Of a stretch of DNA of 64,000 nucleotides, positions 42,801 to 53,684 are shown one piece after another. The stretch is from Lenzites betulinus (lineage: Eukaryota; Basidiomycota; Agaricomycetes; Polyporales; Polyporaceae): NCBI GenBank assembly GCA_022264855.1, contig JABYQU010000069.1:1-64000 (forward strand), in the 5' to 3' direction. Every line of letters starts with the position of its first letter. Within the stretch, counting starts at the first letter, position 1. The notes beneath the pieces are model-generated. The model was not told where the DNA came from. It saw only the letters and a program-made list of their open reading frames with translations, and made no database searches. The position numbers and the translations under genes are program-made.

Positions 42801-43846
42801 CGGATACAGAGTATGTCTCCATGTGTTCGATAGGGCGCAAGGGTCGCCGCTCACATCTGTCCCTCGCGTAGATAGTCCGGCAGATCCGAACGACACGATG
42901 CTCGGCCATTCGCTCATTGCGACTTGGGCGAAGGTGTGCCAAGCGCTCGGCGAAGAGTTCGAGCCATACCTGCCCGTGGTGATGCCCCCGCTGCTCCGCG
43001 TCGCGAGCTCAAAGGCAGATATCTCGATATACGGTACGATTCCTTCTGGTGCTCCCGGACATCTCCCCGCCTAACGCCAGTATCGTACAGATGATGACGA
43101 GGAGCACGAGGAGCGCGATGGGTGGGAGAGCATCAGCATGGACGGGCGCCAAGTTGGCGTGAAGACGTCTGCGCTCGAAGACAAGTGCCAGGCCTTTGAG
43201 ACCCTTCTCATCCACGCCTCAACACTGAACGCGCGCTTCGGGCCGTACGTCGCGCAAGTCCTCGAACTTGCCCTCCCTGGCTTGCGGTTCTACATTCACG
43301 AAGGCGTTCAAGAAGCCTCCGCAATGTACGTATCCTCCCCTCTCCCTCGCGACCATTCACACTAACGCATCCCCGACGCACAGGCTCATCCCCGTGCTGC
43401 TCTCATGCGGCAAGAGCAGCGGCACACTCACACACCAAATGGTCGCCGCGACGCTCTCGCAGCTCATCGCCTGCACCGGGCGCGAATCCGACGCGTCCTT
43501 CCTCGGCTCGCTCCTCAAGTGCTTCCACGACTCCGTGCTCGTGCTCGGCGGCCCCGCGGCGCTTGCGCCCGAGTTCCGCGCGGGCATCATCGAGGCCGCG
43601 AAGCGGCAGGTCGGCGCGCTCGCGGACCGGCGGCGCGCGCGCGCGGCGCGACCGCGCCAGGAGCTCATCGAGGAGCGCGAGGACCTCGCGCTCATACAGG
43701 AGGTGGAGAACTACGCGATCGAGGACATCGCGAAGACTCTGCACGCGATGGACGCGCCGCCCGAGCTGCTCATTGCTGTCGCGAGCCTCGGGCAGCTCTC
43801 GCTCAACCTGGCGGAGCCGGAGGACGGGGACGACGGCGGGAGCTGA
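39856..43846 (+). CDS. Importin-beta family karyopherin (Kap121/IPO5-like)
   Basis: Fourteen exons with closing phases give 921 residues: 39856-39947, 39997-40090, 40144-40530, 41070-41615, 41667-41896, 41947-42009, 42065-42089, 42143-42216, 42300-42516, 42579-42684, 42739-42810, 42872-43033, 43091-43325 and 43384-43846. HEAT repeats run throughout: [49 protein letters not shown] and [17 protein letters not shown] match Kap121/IPO5, as does [23 protein letters not shown]. It carries cargo through nuclear pores with RanGTP. Kap121 and IPO5 are near 1,090 residues, so about 170 C-terminal residues appear to be missing; the protein ends in [14 protein letters not shown]. Intron 1 (39948-39996) is GC-AG with donor GCAAGT. 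Intron 3 is 539 bp against ~50 elsewhere. It is convergent with the PLP gene. Confidence 0.88.
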
Positions 43847-44261
43847 GCGCTGAACGGCTGGCGTTGATAAGATAGGTGGAGAGGTGCGGGTGTGGGTCGG
43901 GGCCGTTTTTTGTGTTTGGCTGCAGGGTGATATGAAGGTCAGAAAGGCTGTTGTGCTATCCCTTGTACGTTTAGAAATTATTCGCCGAAGACTGTTTTTG
44001 TACTCAGTACACACGCATATGCTGAGATGTATGTGAATTTGTCAATAATAACCACGGTACGTCGTCGACTTCACTCCTGTGAGCACCTCATTTCCGTCTA
44101 TAGCACACATCAGGATCAATTCGCGCCAAGTGTGTACAATGTGCACTACATGCGAATTCGTTGGTAGTTATACACCACAAGCCCACGCCATTGGTAGTAA
44201 AGGTCACAAACCGTCCTCGATATGCCTCCGCACGTCTCGCCCGAACACAGACCCTCAATAC
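43847..44261. other. Convergent intergenic region
   Basis: About 415 bp between the ends of the importin and PLP-enzyme genes, holding both 3' untranslated regions. AT-richer. No gene seen. Confidence 0.5.
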
Positions 44262-46235
44262 TCAATGCCGGAAGACTACCTCCGCGATCTCACGGCACAC
44301 CACGGTGAGCGCCTCCCCAAGATACTCAAAGTCGGACAACTGCCCACACCATGTCAGCCTCTCTCACCCACTCCCGGACGCAGCGCAATACGCACCTCGT
44401 TGAACACCTGCGGGCTGCACCGACACCACCACGCGCCCCCGTGAAAGAAGTGCACCGCGTACGTCTTCCACTCGTCCAGCAGCTTGTCGCGCAGGAGCAG
44501 GTTGATGTGCGCGATCCGCTCGGGCTTGTACAGCGCCCCGCGCATGCTCTCGATCGGGAGCGGGAGTTGCACGTTGACCATGTTGAGCGTGAGCGCGCCC
44601 GACGGGTCTAGGACGCGCGTGTTGAGTATGCGCGCCAGGAGCGCGCCGCCGTCGAGCGCGAGTCGGTGGCAGTAGGCGTTGATCGCCTTCTCGCCGCCGA
44701 GCCATTGACGGAACGCGAGCGCTATGTATCAGTGTCAACTGTCGTCCGAGTCTGCATACAACAGAAAGCACGCACCGTCTGGTATCGACGCATACGCCGT
44801 ATGGTCAGGCGTCCCGGTCCCTAACAATGCCGATGTAAGTCCCCCGAGAGTCCGAGCAAATGCACGAGTTAAAGGACAGTGGCGTACATCCATGCTGCAT
44901 TACGAAATTCGTACCCTTTTCCTTCGCATTTTGGCTGCCCTCAGGCACGTACTCGTGCGACGTTGGAATGGAGGACTTGATGATGTGCTGATTCCTGCGC
45001 CGCAGACACCAAGGTGATCAACGTCACGCCTAGCGCCGCGCAGACCCGCATCCACGCGGTCCCGGTACACGTTCTCATGCTACACCAACATGGGTGCCCA
45101 CGGAAAGGCAGTAGGACGAGGCAGGAACAATGGCACGCACCGTTTCGGCACATACAGCACCGCGCATCCGCGTTTCGCGTACAGCCACTTGTGGCAGTCC
45201 GAGATCCAGAAGTCCGGCTTCGCGCTGCTCAGGTCAATGTCCGGCTTTCCGGAACACGGCAAGTGAGTTTCGCGCTACTGATAGTAGACACTTCCCGCCG
45301 AGGAAAGCGGAGAGACGAACCTCCTGCCCGATGCTGTGCGCAGCGTCAACGAGGGCCCACGCGCCCTCCTCCCTACACACCGTGACCATTTCCTGCCACG
45401 GCATGAGCACGCCGGGGGTCGCGGTGATCGAGTCGAGGACGACAACTATCTTGTTGCCCCGCCCACTACTCCCTGCGCCGTACCCGGGGCTCAGCGGGGG
45501 GACGTCGGTGAACTCGACCGCTGCGGCGGCCTTGATCTCCCGCAGGCGTGTGCGGAATGTATCGAGAATTTCCGGGTGCGTGAGAGGGAAGATGTACTCG
45601 ACGGTGTGCAGCTCCGGGCGGGGGTGCTCGGAGCGGTCAGCGAGGTAGCGGAGGGTGTTGGCGACGCCGCCATAGAGCGTCGTCGCTGTGTGCTGTCAGT
45701 TGTGTGTGTACGTAGACTCGGGGAGCGGGGCAGACATACCACCGACGAGCAGGTCGCCCTCGCGCCACTCAAAATTGCGGAGAACGGTGTTAATGGCGTG
45801 CGTCGCGTTCGGGGCGAAGACGACTTCATCCGTATCGGCGCCGATGATTTTTGCGATGCTCTCCCTGCGAGTAGCATCAGTGTCTGACCTAGATAATTAT
45901 TATATAGGAGAGGGACCGGGGCTGACCGTGCTTTAACTATTAGCGGGTAGAATACCTGTCTGTATATCTTATCCGGGTTTCGCTCGATCTCGTACCCCAG
46001 CCGCGTCGCAGCGAAGAGCACCGGAAGCGGCAGCATTCCCCAGGAGCCTGGATACAGCAATAATTAGCAGCCGTGACAAGCGCGTCTGATGAGAAGATGG
46101 GCTCCGACCGGCATTGAGGTTGATGTAGTCATCATCCAAAGGGATGTACTGCTTCATCGCATGCCCGAACGGCGGGGGATTCTCGTTTGCGTCGTAATAC
46201 TCGCCCTTGGAAGGAACCAGCTTAGGGATCGGCAT
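44262..46235 (-). CDS. Class V PLP-dependent enzyme, isopenicillin-N-epimerase-like
   Basis: Nine exons with closing phases (46235-46109, 46047-45927, 45864-45740, 45685-45321, 45244-45141, 44994-44888, 44820-44776, 44721-44396 and 44339-44262) give 465 residues. The fold-type I signature is clear: PPPFGHAMKQYIPLDDDYINLNAGSWG at the start, FAPNATHAINTVLRN, LVDAAHSIGQE with the PLP-ring Asp and its neighbours, and SDCHKWLYAKRGCAVLYVP, in which the Lys of HKW should hold PLP. NFVMQHGWTGTPDHTAY follows as in CefD-like proteins. Such enzymes act as epimerases, lyases or desulfurases, and the substrate cannot be told. An in-frame ATG 57 bp upstream (46292) would add MPTCSPSILWLILLLLVTA, a possible signal peptide or anchor. 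I chose 46235 because family members lack it. Confidence 0.85.
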
Positions 46236-46429
46236 TGCTGTTACTAACAGAAGCAATATTAGCCACAATATCGACGGGGAGCAGGTTGGCATGGTCTGTT
46301 CAGGAACGCACCGTAGAGATCTTGGAGAGTGGAACGTCCAAGTCGGGGGTATATATCGGAAGATCAGGGCTGACAGCTGTCTCGGGGGAAGAGAAGGGTT
46401 GTGTGGGCCCTGAGTGTATCGCAGCCCAT

Positions 46430-46437
46430 CTTATATA
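46430..46437 (-). promoter_or_regulatory. TATA box of the PLP-enzyme gene
   Basis: TATATAAG on the minus strand lies 138 bp before the upstream ATG (46292) and 195 bp before the preferred one (46235). The shorter distance slightly favours the upstream start. Confidence 0.5.
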
Positions 46438-46439
46438 GG

Positions 46440-48639
46440 AAACATGGCAGAGAACGATTCAAATTACGGTTGACGTCAGACGCGCGAGAATGGCAGCCGC
46501 AGTCAAACGAGGGTACGTTTTAGTACGTGTAATGTTCAAAGGGCATCGGAGGAAGCAGACTTAGTCTCCGAATGAAATAGAACTTTACTTATGACATACG
46601 GCGCTTTTGAATGAGAGGGCGCTGTTGAACGAGGGAGCCGCCTCATCCCCGCGTGGAGAGTATTCAACGGTTCACGATGCGGTACACGGCTTTGTGCCTT
46701 CGATGATATCAAGCGGTTTCGATATTCCGGTCGGCGGACTTGTACAAGCCATTGCGCATTTATTACCGCCGACGGCGCCGAGGGGAACTTCTGTCCCTAT
46801 TTGCCCCACCTGCTTCACTGTTTCAGTTTGCCATGAATATGCTGCAATGATACTGAGACACACCGTCGTGATCAGCTGCAGGTAGATCTTCGAAGTTGCT
46901 CGCTAACCAGCGGCGAGCGCCCTCGAACGCCTACTATTGAGCGCCAATTAATAGGCGCCGAAGCGACTCACTAAGTTACGACATACTGTACTTCAAGTTC
47001 TTACTGCGACCTACTGCGACTCGGATCCACTACGACAATATTGCCGTACATTCAGCTGTGGAATGAGGTGGAATGCGGCTCTTTGAACACTCCCCGCAGT
47101 CAACTGTCTATGCCCGATGCTGACCCTCGTACCTGGCCATGTGCTCTTCGACCTCTCGTCTGCTGTGCTGTCAAAGTCCCGCAGGTTGTGCAGGCGAATC
47201 TCCCACATTCTGTCCGAAGTACGGGGATTTGGTACACAGGACATGTCAATCCTCAGGAATGCGCCATCGACTCCATTCTCATCGCAACAACGTTGCTCCG
47301 GGGGCAACAAGAGATCTTGAGCCCGACACGCCTGCCAGTAAGTCTGCCGCTAGTACCTGCCGCTGACCAGCCGTTAGAAACTCGCTATCACTCGGTCAAT
47401 GGATCCCTCTTGCTCCTCCGCCGTCTAGGCGGCAGGCGCCGCTCTATGACAACCACCACTGCGCTTCGCCCGCCGAGGTGTTAGTCGATCGGCTCTCTAC
47501 CCACCGGCACAACGGCGCAGTCTGCGGTCGTAGGCATTAGCGCTGCATCGAAGGTCTCCTCACTCCGGTTCACCTGTGACGCCCTCCGAATCCCTCGCCA
47601 AGCCGCGGATAACATCGCGAGTCGATGTGTACAATAGCCGGAATGGCATCGGAATCGTGGTTTATCTCCTGAAGATTGTGACTCGGATAAGTTTGGACTT
47701 TCGAAGAGACGTAAGTTGACTTAATCGATGAACGCTAGCCCTTAGTTGACATACCTCTACATACAGTTTTCTGCCGACACCATACGTGCACAGCGCGCAG
47801 TGCGGATTCTGCCAGGCACCTTAGACTCTTCGACATCCCAACTCAGTGACACGTATCTGCGCTGCATATATTTCCCCTGGGTATAATAGGCGTAGCCAAT
47901 CATACTGTTACTACAGGACGTCCGTGGGTAACCGCTCATTTCCTGCCGCGCAGCACGAAGGCTTTGCACAGTGCGCAGCCCACTGTCGCCCAAGACTTTC
48001 TTCTCAACAGTCAGATACGAGATGTCTTGTCTGATAGCCTCCTGTTTGTCCGCGAGGACGATAGGTGGGTATACATACTACTGGCTCGGAGTTGCCAAGT
48101 TGGAGCGCTAAAAGCTTAACGCGCCACCACCGCGATAGCACCAGCCACCACCATCATAGCTAGCTGCACTCGAGCGTCGGCGTTTCGCGCGCACAGCGAC
48201 CTTGACCGCCTCGTGAGCAACATGCCGAGCCCCGCAGGCGCCGCGGATGCTCTCCGTGGCAATCAGCCAACGAAAATACTGACGCTGGACCAGGGCGGGC
48301 GCGAGCTTCGTACCGCGGCACATCATTCACACCCCTGACAAGCTACCAATTTTTCATCCGGACCCGTCGGACGGGACACGGAAGGGCGTGGAGTGAAAAC
48401 AAAGCATCAAAGCCTGTTTACAGACCCGGCTCTGCAGTACAAATGTGTAATGTCGCGCGATTCGCATCGCCTCGGCGCCCCCCGCGTCGTATCAGACTGA
48501 CTCCGCAGCCACAGGTCATATACCGTGGATCGCTCGCCTTCCAACCTCTAGCACGCCTGCGATCCCCCTGGTACCTTCTCCTGCTTTGCGTCTCGCAACG
48601 CCGCCACGGAGTCTGTAATTAGCGAGGTTCAGGTTCGTT
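46440..48639. other. 2.2-kb intergenic region
   Basis: Short open frames on both strands with no motif or phased introns. It separates the PLP enzyme and MFS genes, which are transcribed away from each other. It may hold promoters for both and perhaps a non-coding transcript that I cannot see. Confidence 0.4.
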
Positions 48640-50431
48640 ATGTCAGACGTCGACACGCGCGAGCCGTCCATTGCGGAAAAGTCGGGTGTGGACACGGACA
48701 CCGCGACTGTCGCGGGTTCGTTTGTCCCGACCGCCAGTCCCCCTGCCCCGCAGGACCTCGAGCATGTCCCGGATGGCGGGAAGGAGGCGTGGACGGTCGT
48801 CGTCGGGGCATCGCTCGCCCTCTTCGCCTCTGCGGGGATGGTCAACACATATGTTAGTCACTGGCGATTGCGTAACTCACGAACGTTGAACCCGATGCTG
48901 ATTGGTGGGTATGGTGTGTAATTGTAGGGCGCGTTCCAGGACTACTATGAGGCGACACTTCTCCCGTCGTCGTCGTCTTCGTCCATATCCTTGATCGGGT
49001 CCCTGCAAATATTTTTCCTGTACTTCATTGGCACGCTCACCGGCAGGGTGTTTGACGCCTATGGTACCAAGGTATGAAATCGCTTGTCTATATCGCGCAT
49101 GTAAAAAAACTCATGTCTATGGTATACAGTACCTGATTATCACGGGGACTGTGATTACCGTGTTTTCTCTTATGATGGTGTCTCTGTGCCAGAAAGACCA
49201 GGCCTACCAGGTCTTCCTCTCGCACGGTGTGCTCTTCGGATTCGGCATTGCCCTTTTGTAAGTTTCCACATTGGATCGTCAGTTCCGTCCTGTATACTTA
49301 CATCCTGTAGATTCAACCCCGCCGTCGCCGTTCTCGGGCACTGGTTCCGAAAGCGGCGCGCACTCGCGATTGGACTGACAACTGGCGGGAGCGCCAGCGG
49401 CGGTGTCGTACTCCCCATCCTCCTCGAGAAGCTCATCCCCGTCGTCGGATTTGGCTGGGCGGTCCGCATCGTCGCCTTCATCCTCCTCGCGTGCCTGATC
49501 GTGTCGTGCTTGACGATCCGCACGCGGCTTCCGCTCTCAGGCCATCTCTCGTTCCGCACCGCGATCGACCTAGGGGGCTTCCGCGACCCACGGTACACCC
49601 TTGCCACCATCGGTGCTTTCTTGTGAGCCCATACATTACACCTCCTGCGCACATCTTGCTGATGATGCATTGCGCAGGTTGTTCTATGGCTTCTTCATTC
49701 CATACTTTTACATCCAAATTTACGCGAACTTCCGCGGGGTCCCGCCAAACATTGCGAAGTACCTGCTCGCGATCATGAACGCGACCAACATCCCGTCCCG
49801 CATCCTTCCGGGCTACATCGCCGACAAGACCGGCCCGTGAGTAACGTCCGTCGAGCATGTTCTCTGCCATGTTGCTCATGGAGATGTGTTCGCAGATTAA
49901 AAGTGTTCGTGCCTGCAGCAGCCGTATGCAGCGTACTCCTGCTGGGACTCTGGCTCCCCTCGCGGAACTCCGCGTCCATCATCGCCTTCGCGGCGCTGTA
50001 TGGTCTCTTTTCAGGTACGTCCCGACTTATTGTCTGGATGCCCGACATGCTGACATGCTCCTCCCAGGCGCATTCGTCTCCCTGCTCCCCTCTTACATCG
50101 CCTCCATCTCCCCCCGGGAAAAGCTCGGCGCTAGACTAGGTGCGCACATCTCCGTGCGGCATATGATGTACAAGTCGTGACTAACTCCCGGTCAGGGTCG
50201 GTATATATGGTCGTCGCGGTCGCCTCGCTCGTCGGCACGCCCACGGGCGGCGCACTGCTCAAGGAGACGGATGAGGCGCACTTCCGGAACCTGATCATCT
50301 TCTGCGGGGTGCTCAGTGTTGCGGGCACCGTCGTCATGGGCATGGCCGGCCTTGTTGGCTCTGATTTCCTGCGGCGGTGGTGGCCATGGGGCGGTCATGC
50401 AGAGGCAAAGGCGAAGCTCGAGGAGGCATGA
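48640..50431 (+). CDS. MFS transporter, monocarboxylate-permease type
   Basis: Eight exons with closing phases (48640-48852, 48928-49071, 49130-49257, 49311-49622, 49678-49836, 49896-50014, 50068-50139 and 50196-50431) give 460 residues. After a ~45-residue cytosolic N-terminus comes VPDGGKEAWTVVVGASLALF, the DGGxGW-like start of fungal monocarboxylate-porter relatives, then GAFQDYY, GSLQIFFLYFIGTLTGRVFD, NPAVAVLGHWFRKRRALAIG (the conserved loop between helices 4 and 5) and SGGVVLPIL. About 12 hydrophobic segments are visible. Relatives carry monocarboxylates, riboflavin or secondary metabolites across membranes. The substrate is unknown. Its place between a PLP enzyme and a methyltransferase fits export of a small molecule. 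The gene is intact. Confidence 0.85.
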
Positions 50432-50706
50432 ACATCAATATCGCGTGGAAGGGCGTGGGTTGTGAATTTATATTGTAATATGTTAGAGCATCGTTTGTAG
50501 ATATTCTCCGCATAGACGTACACACGAGTACCACTATTGTACTTCCTTTTTCAATGACATGACTCGTTTCACTCACGACCATGACACAGAGTGGGCATTG
50601 GTATCTTCCCAGAGCAGCTCTATTGAACTCACAAATCCCGGCTCACAACACTCAACCAGTACATTAAATACCCAATACACCTCTAGCAGCTTACCGATGT
50701 GCGCCG

Positions 50707-52687
50707 TTATACAGGAACGGCGGTGGTGTATGCCCACAACGAGCCCACCGCACGCTTCACGTTCGTGATCTTCCACCCAGTCGCCTGCGTGAGCGCATCG
50801 ATCTCGCGGTACGTGCGCTCCTTCGCGTCAAACAAGCCCATCATCTGCACCAGAGTCTCAGTACTCATCATTACCCGCGAAAATCGACGTCAGAGAGGAC
50901 TGACCGTGATGTCGAGGATATAGCCGTTCGCGCTCGCTTTGCCGAGGTTCGGGAGGAGCGGGGAGCCCTCAGGGACGAGTGAGCGTACCGCGCCCTGCGA
51001 GGAGCTGCTCACGTCCGCCTTGTCATCGAGGCACGCGTACGGGAGGAGGTTGTCCACCAGGAGAAGCTTCGTGTGCGGGCCCGCGGCGCGGCGCAGGATA
51101 GCCAGAAGCCTAACACGGTGTACGTTTGGTCAATACACATATCGAGAGGGACAAAGAGAATGGAGCAGCACGTACTTGAGGACGTCCTTGTCAGGCCAGT
51201 TGTGCGCCACCGCACGCGCGAGGAACACGTCCGGCTGGCTGATCTTGCCCACGCCCGGGATCTCGAAGGGCGCGTGCTCGTCGAAGAAGTCCTGGGGGTG
51301 GAACGTCACGCGGTTCGAGTCGAAGAGCTCCGCGTGCTTCGTCCCCCACGCCTAGCCAGAAGCACGGAAGGTTAACAGATGCCGGCATGCGGGTGTGAGG
51401 ATGCACCATACCTCGCGCGCGATGGCCACGACGGGCGCGCGGTCCTCGACTGCGAATCGGAGGTGGGGGTATGCCTGCGAGAGGATGACAGATACTGAGC
51501 CGATGCCACCGCCGATGTCGACGACGACCGCGTCTTTGGGGAGGTCGTTCCATGCAAAGCCTGCGCCCGTGTGAGGAACCTCGCATGTGCAATCCCACAA
51601 CCTGACTGCAGGGCCTACCGTGGATAATGTTCTCCGCAGTCTCCCAGTAGCGTGTCCCGTTCATCGCATGTCCAAAGCGCGTCAAGCGGAACTCGTTTCC
51701 GGGATCCTCGAGCCACTCGTAGTACTTGCGGTTCGTGTCATATGCCTTGTGGAGCGCAAGCCCGTTCGTCGCGTTTGTCGTAAGCCCGCCGGTGAGCAGC
51801 CACTCGGAGAGGTGCGCCATGAGCTTGTTGACCTCGTCTCCCCTGCGAGATGTCAGCGCCTCATGCCATGCTAGGTGTGAGAATGATGAGCTCACGCCAT
51901 GCCAGCGAAGGCCGCCACACCATCTGTCCCGTCGTACTTCTTCTGTGGCCTGTGGAGGAAACGTCAGTGGACGTTAAGCGGACAAAATATGAAGACACCA
52001 ACGCGAGCTTAAGCTCCTCGACAGCTTTCCCAGAGTCGATGAACGCAGTGAGCCGGTTGTTGGCGAAGACATCCGGGCGCACTTCGCGGACCCAGTGGTA
52101 GGTCGCAACCACACGCAGGATGTGCCCTGCCCCCAGAATATAAGAATGTTGCTATCATAGAAATCACTTAGAGCGCACCAATCTTCGCCGGATCGATGTC
52201 GACCTCCTGTGCTCCGGGCGTCGCGGCACGCAGCTCTGCGACCTTCGTCGCGATGTCCTTTGTGCTCAGGCCCTCCGGACCCGCCTCCCGCAGGATCTCC
52301 GGGATGTGTGTCTGCTCCACGAAGTGGAACAACGCGACGATGTTCGCCTACACCAAACAACCCTGTCAGATTACATATATCGAGAGAAACAAACTGTTCG
52401 TGACGCACCGCGTTGACGATCTCCACGAGCTGGAAAAACGGCTTGTGGACGGTGGCGGTGAGCTGTCCACACGCAGCGACAATCTGGTTAGCCGCTGAAA
52501 AGACGGCGTCAGTGAGCTTAAGCTCCTCCGCGCGGTCAACCTCGGGCGTGTGCTTCTGGCTGCTGTAGAACGGTACGTCGAGCGACGGGTACTCGAGCGG
52601 CGGGTCCTGGCTCTTGTACACCTTCTCGATGTTGTCTATAGCCTCGCCGATGACGGCGTGCAGCGCGCGGAGGTCGGCAAAGGTCAT
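50707..52687 (-). CDS. SAM-dependent O-methyltransferase
   Basis: Nine exons with closing phases (52687-52409, 52347-52179, 52126-52003, 51949-51896, 51842-51619, 51560-51412, 51351-51176, 51109-50905 and 50856-50707) give 509 residues. An N-terminal dimerisation/winged-helix part (VALFHFVEQTHIPEILRE, LRVVATYHWVREVRPDVFANN) precedes the SAM-binding Rossmann core: VVVDIGGGIGSVSVIL is the glycine-rich motif I, RFAVEDRAP carries the ribose-binding acid, and VFLARAVAHNWPDKDVLKLL contains the His-Asn-Trp region, where the His is the likely catalytic base. This is the arrangement of fungal polyketide and phenolic O-methyltransferases (PF00891 type). Many such enzymes sit in secondary-metabolite clusters. 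The MFS and PLP genes nearby fit that, but no synthase is visible. Confidence 0.88.
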
Positions 52688-53684
52688 GATGGCAGGGGAG
52701 AGCGTCGACGGGTGGGAGGGGGGCGGCTCGAGAGCTTGGGTGTGAGATGAACGACAGAGTGGGATGTCTTATAGGACGAGTGTCTGGGACGCCGAGCTGC
52801 CCGCCGCGCGATAGACAGAGCGAGAGCTGAGAATGCTGGGAAAGCGGTGGGGGCGTTAGCGATAGGAAAACATAATGCATGGGAGAATGGCGTATGTCTG
52901 CTGACCGTGGAACCGGGACTGGTTACACGGGCTTCGGCGGGCGTTGAGTGGCAGAAGAGGTGCATGGCAGGTGGGCGAAGCAGGAAGCAGCTTGAGAGGG
53001 TGCGGGCCTTGTACCTTTTGCTCGATTAAGCACGATGATGTACCTATAAGAACCATTTGTATGTCAGGCGCCCCCCATGTCGAGGGACTGGCTCCCGCGT
53101 GGCCATCCGTCTGGGGCGGGTAAACTATTAGACGCAGTCCGCGACATTGGGCGGTTCCCAAAGGGCTGCGAAAGTAAAGTAGCCAGTGGAACGGATAGCA
53201 CTCACTCGCATACTAGCTCTGGGTTTGGGCTGGACCGCGTTCATCTCGAGTGTGAATGTGTCCTGCATGAGAGTCTGGCATCTCACCGACGTACGGGGAC
53301 GCTGTGCGGTGCGTACACGAACGACAGCGCGCACGTACGTGGAGGCTGCCCATGAGATACGCGTGCGAATGCTCTCGCGGGGATCGTCTCTAACACACCT
53401 ACTCATGTGCGGTTGCTTCCGCCGCCGGCCTGTCTGAACGGCAACTTGGAAGAAGGGGGACAGAATTGCTGGGCGCGGGAGATAGTTGAAGCTGGTGCAC
53501 TATAGCTTCCACAAGAGGTACCGTGTGAGTATCGGTGTTTTACCGTGAATGTCTATCATCTTGTTCTCGCGACTTGTTGAAGGGCGCCGGCATGGTCCGC
53601 TGGAGCGAAAGTATGTCCCTTTAGGTGTCCCAGACACTGTGAGCATCACGATTCATTGTGTCCGGCCACCGCGAACATGGATTA
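52688..53684. other. Intergenic region
   Basis: About 1 kb between two minus-strand genes, with the methyltransferase promoter at its left end. No gene recognised. Confidence 0.45.
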
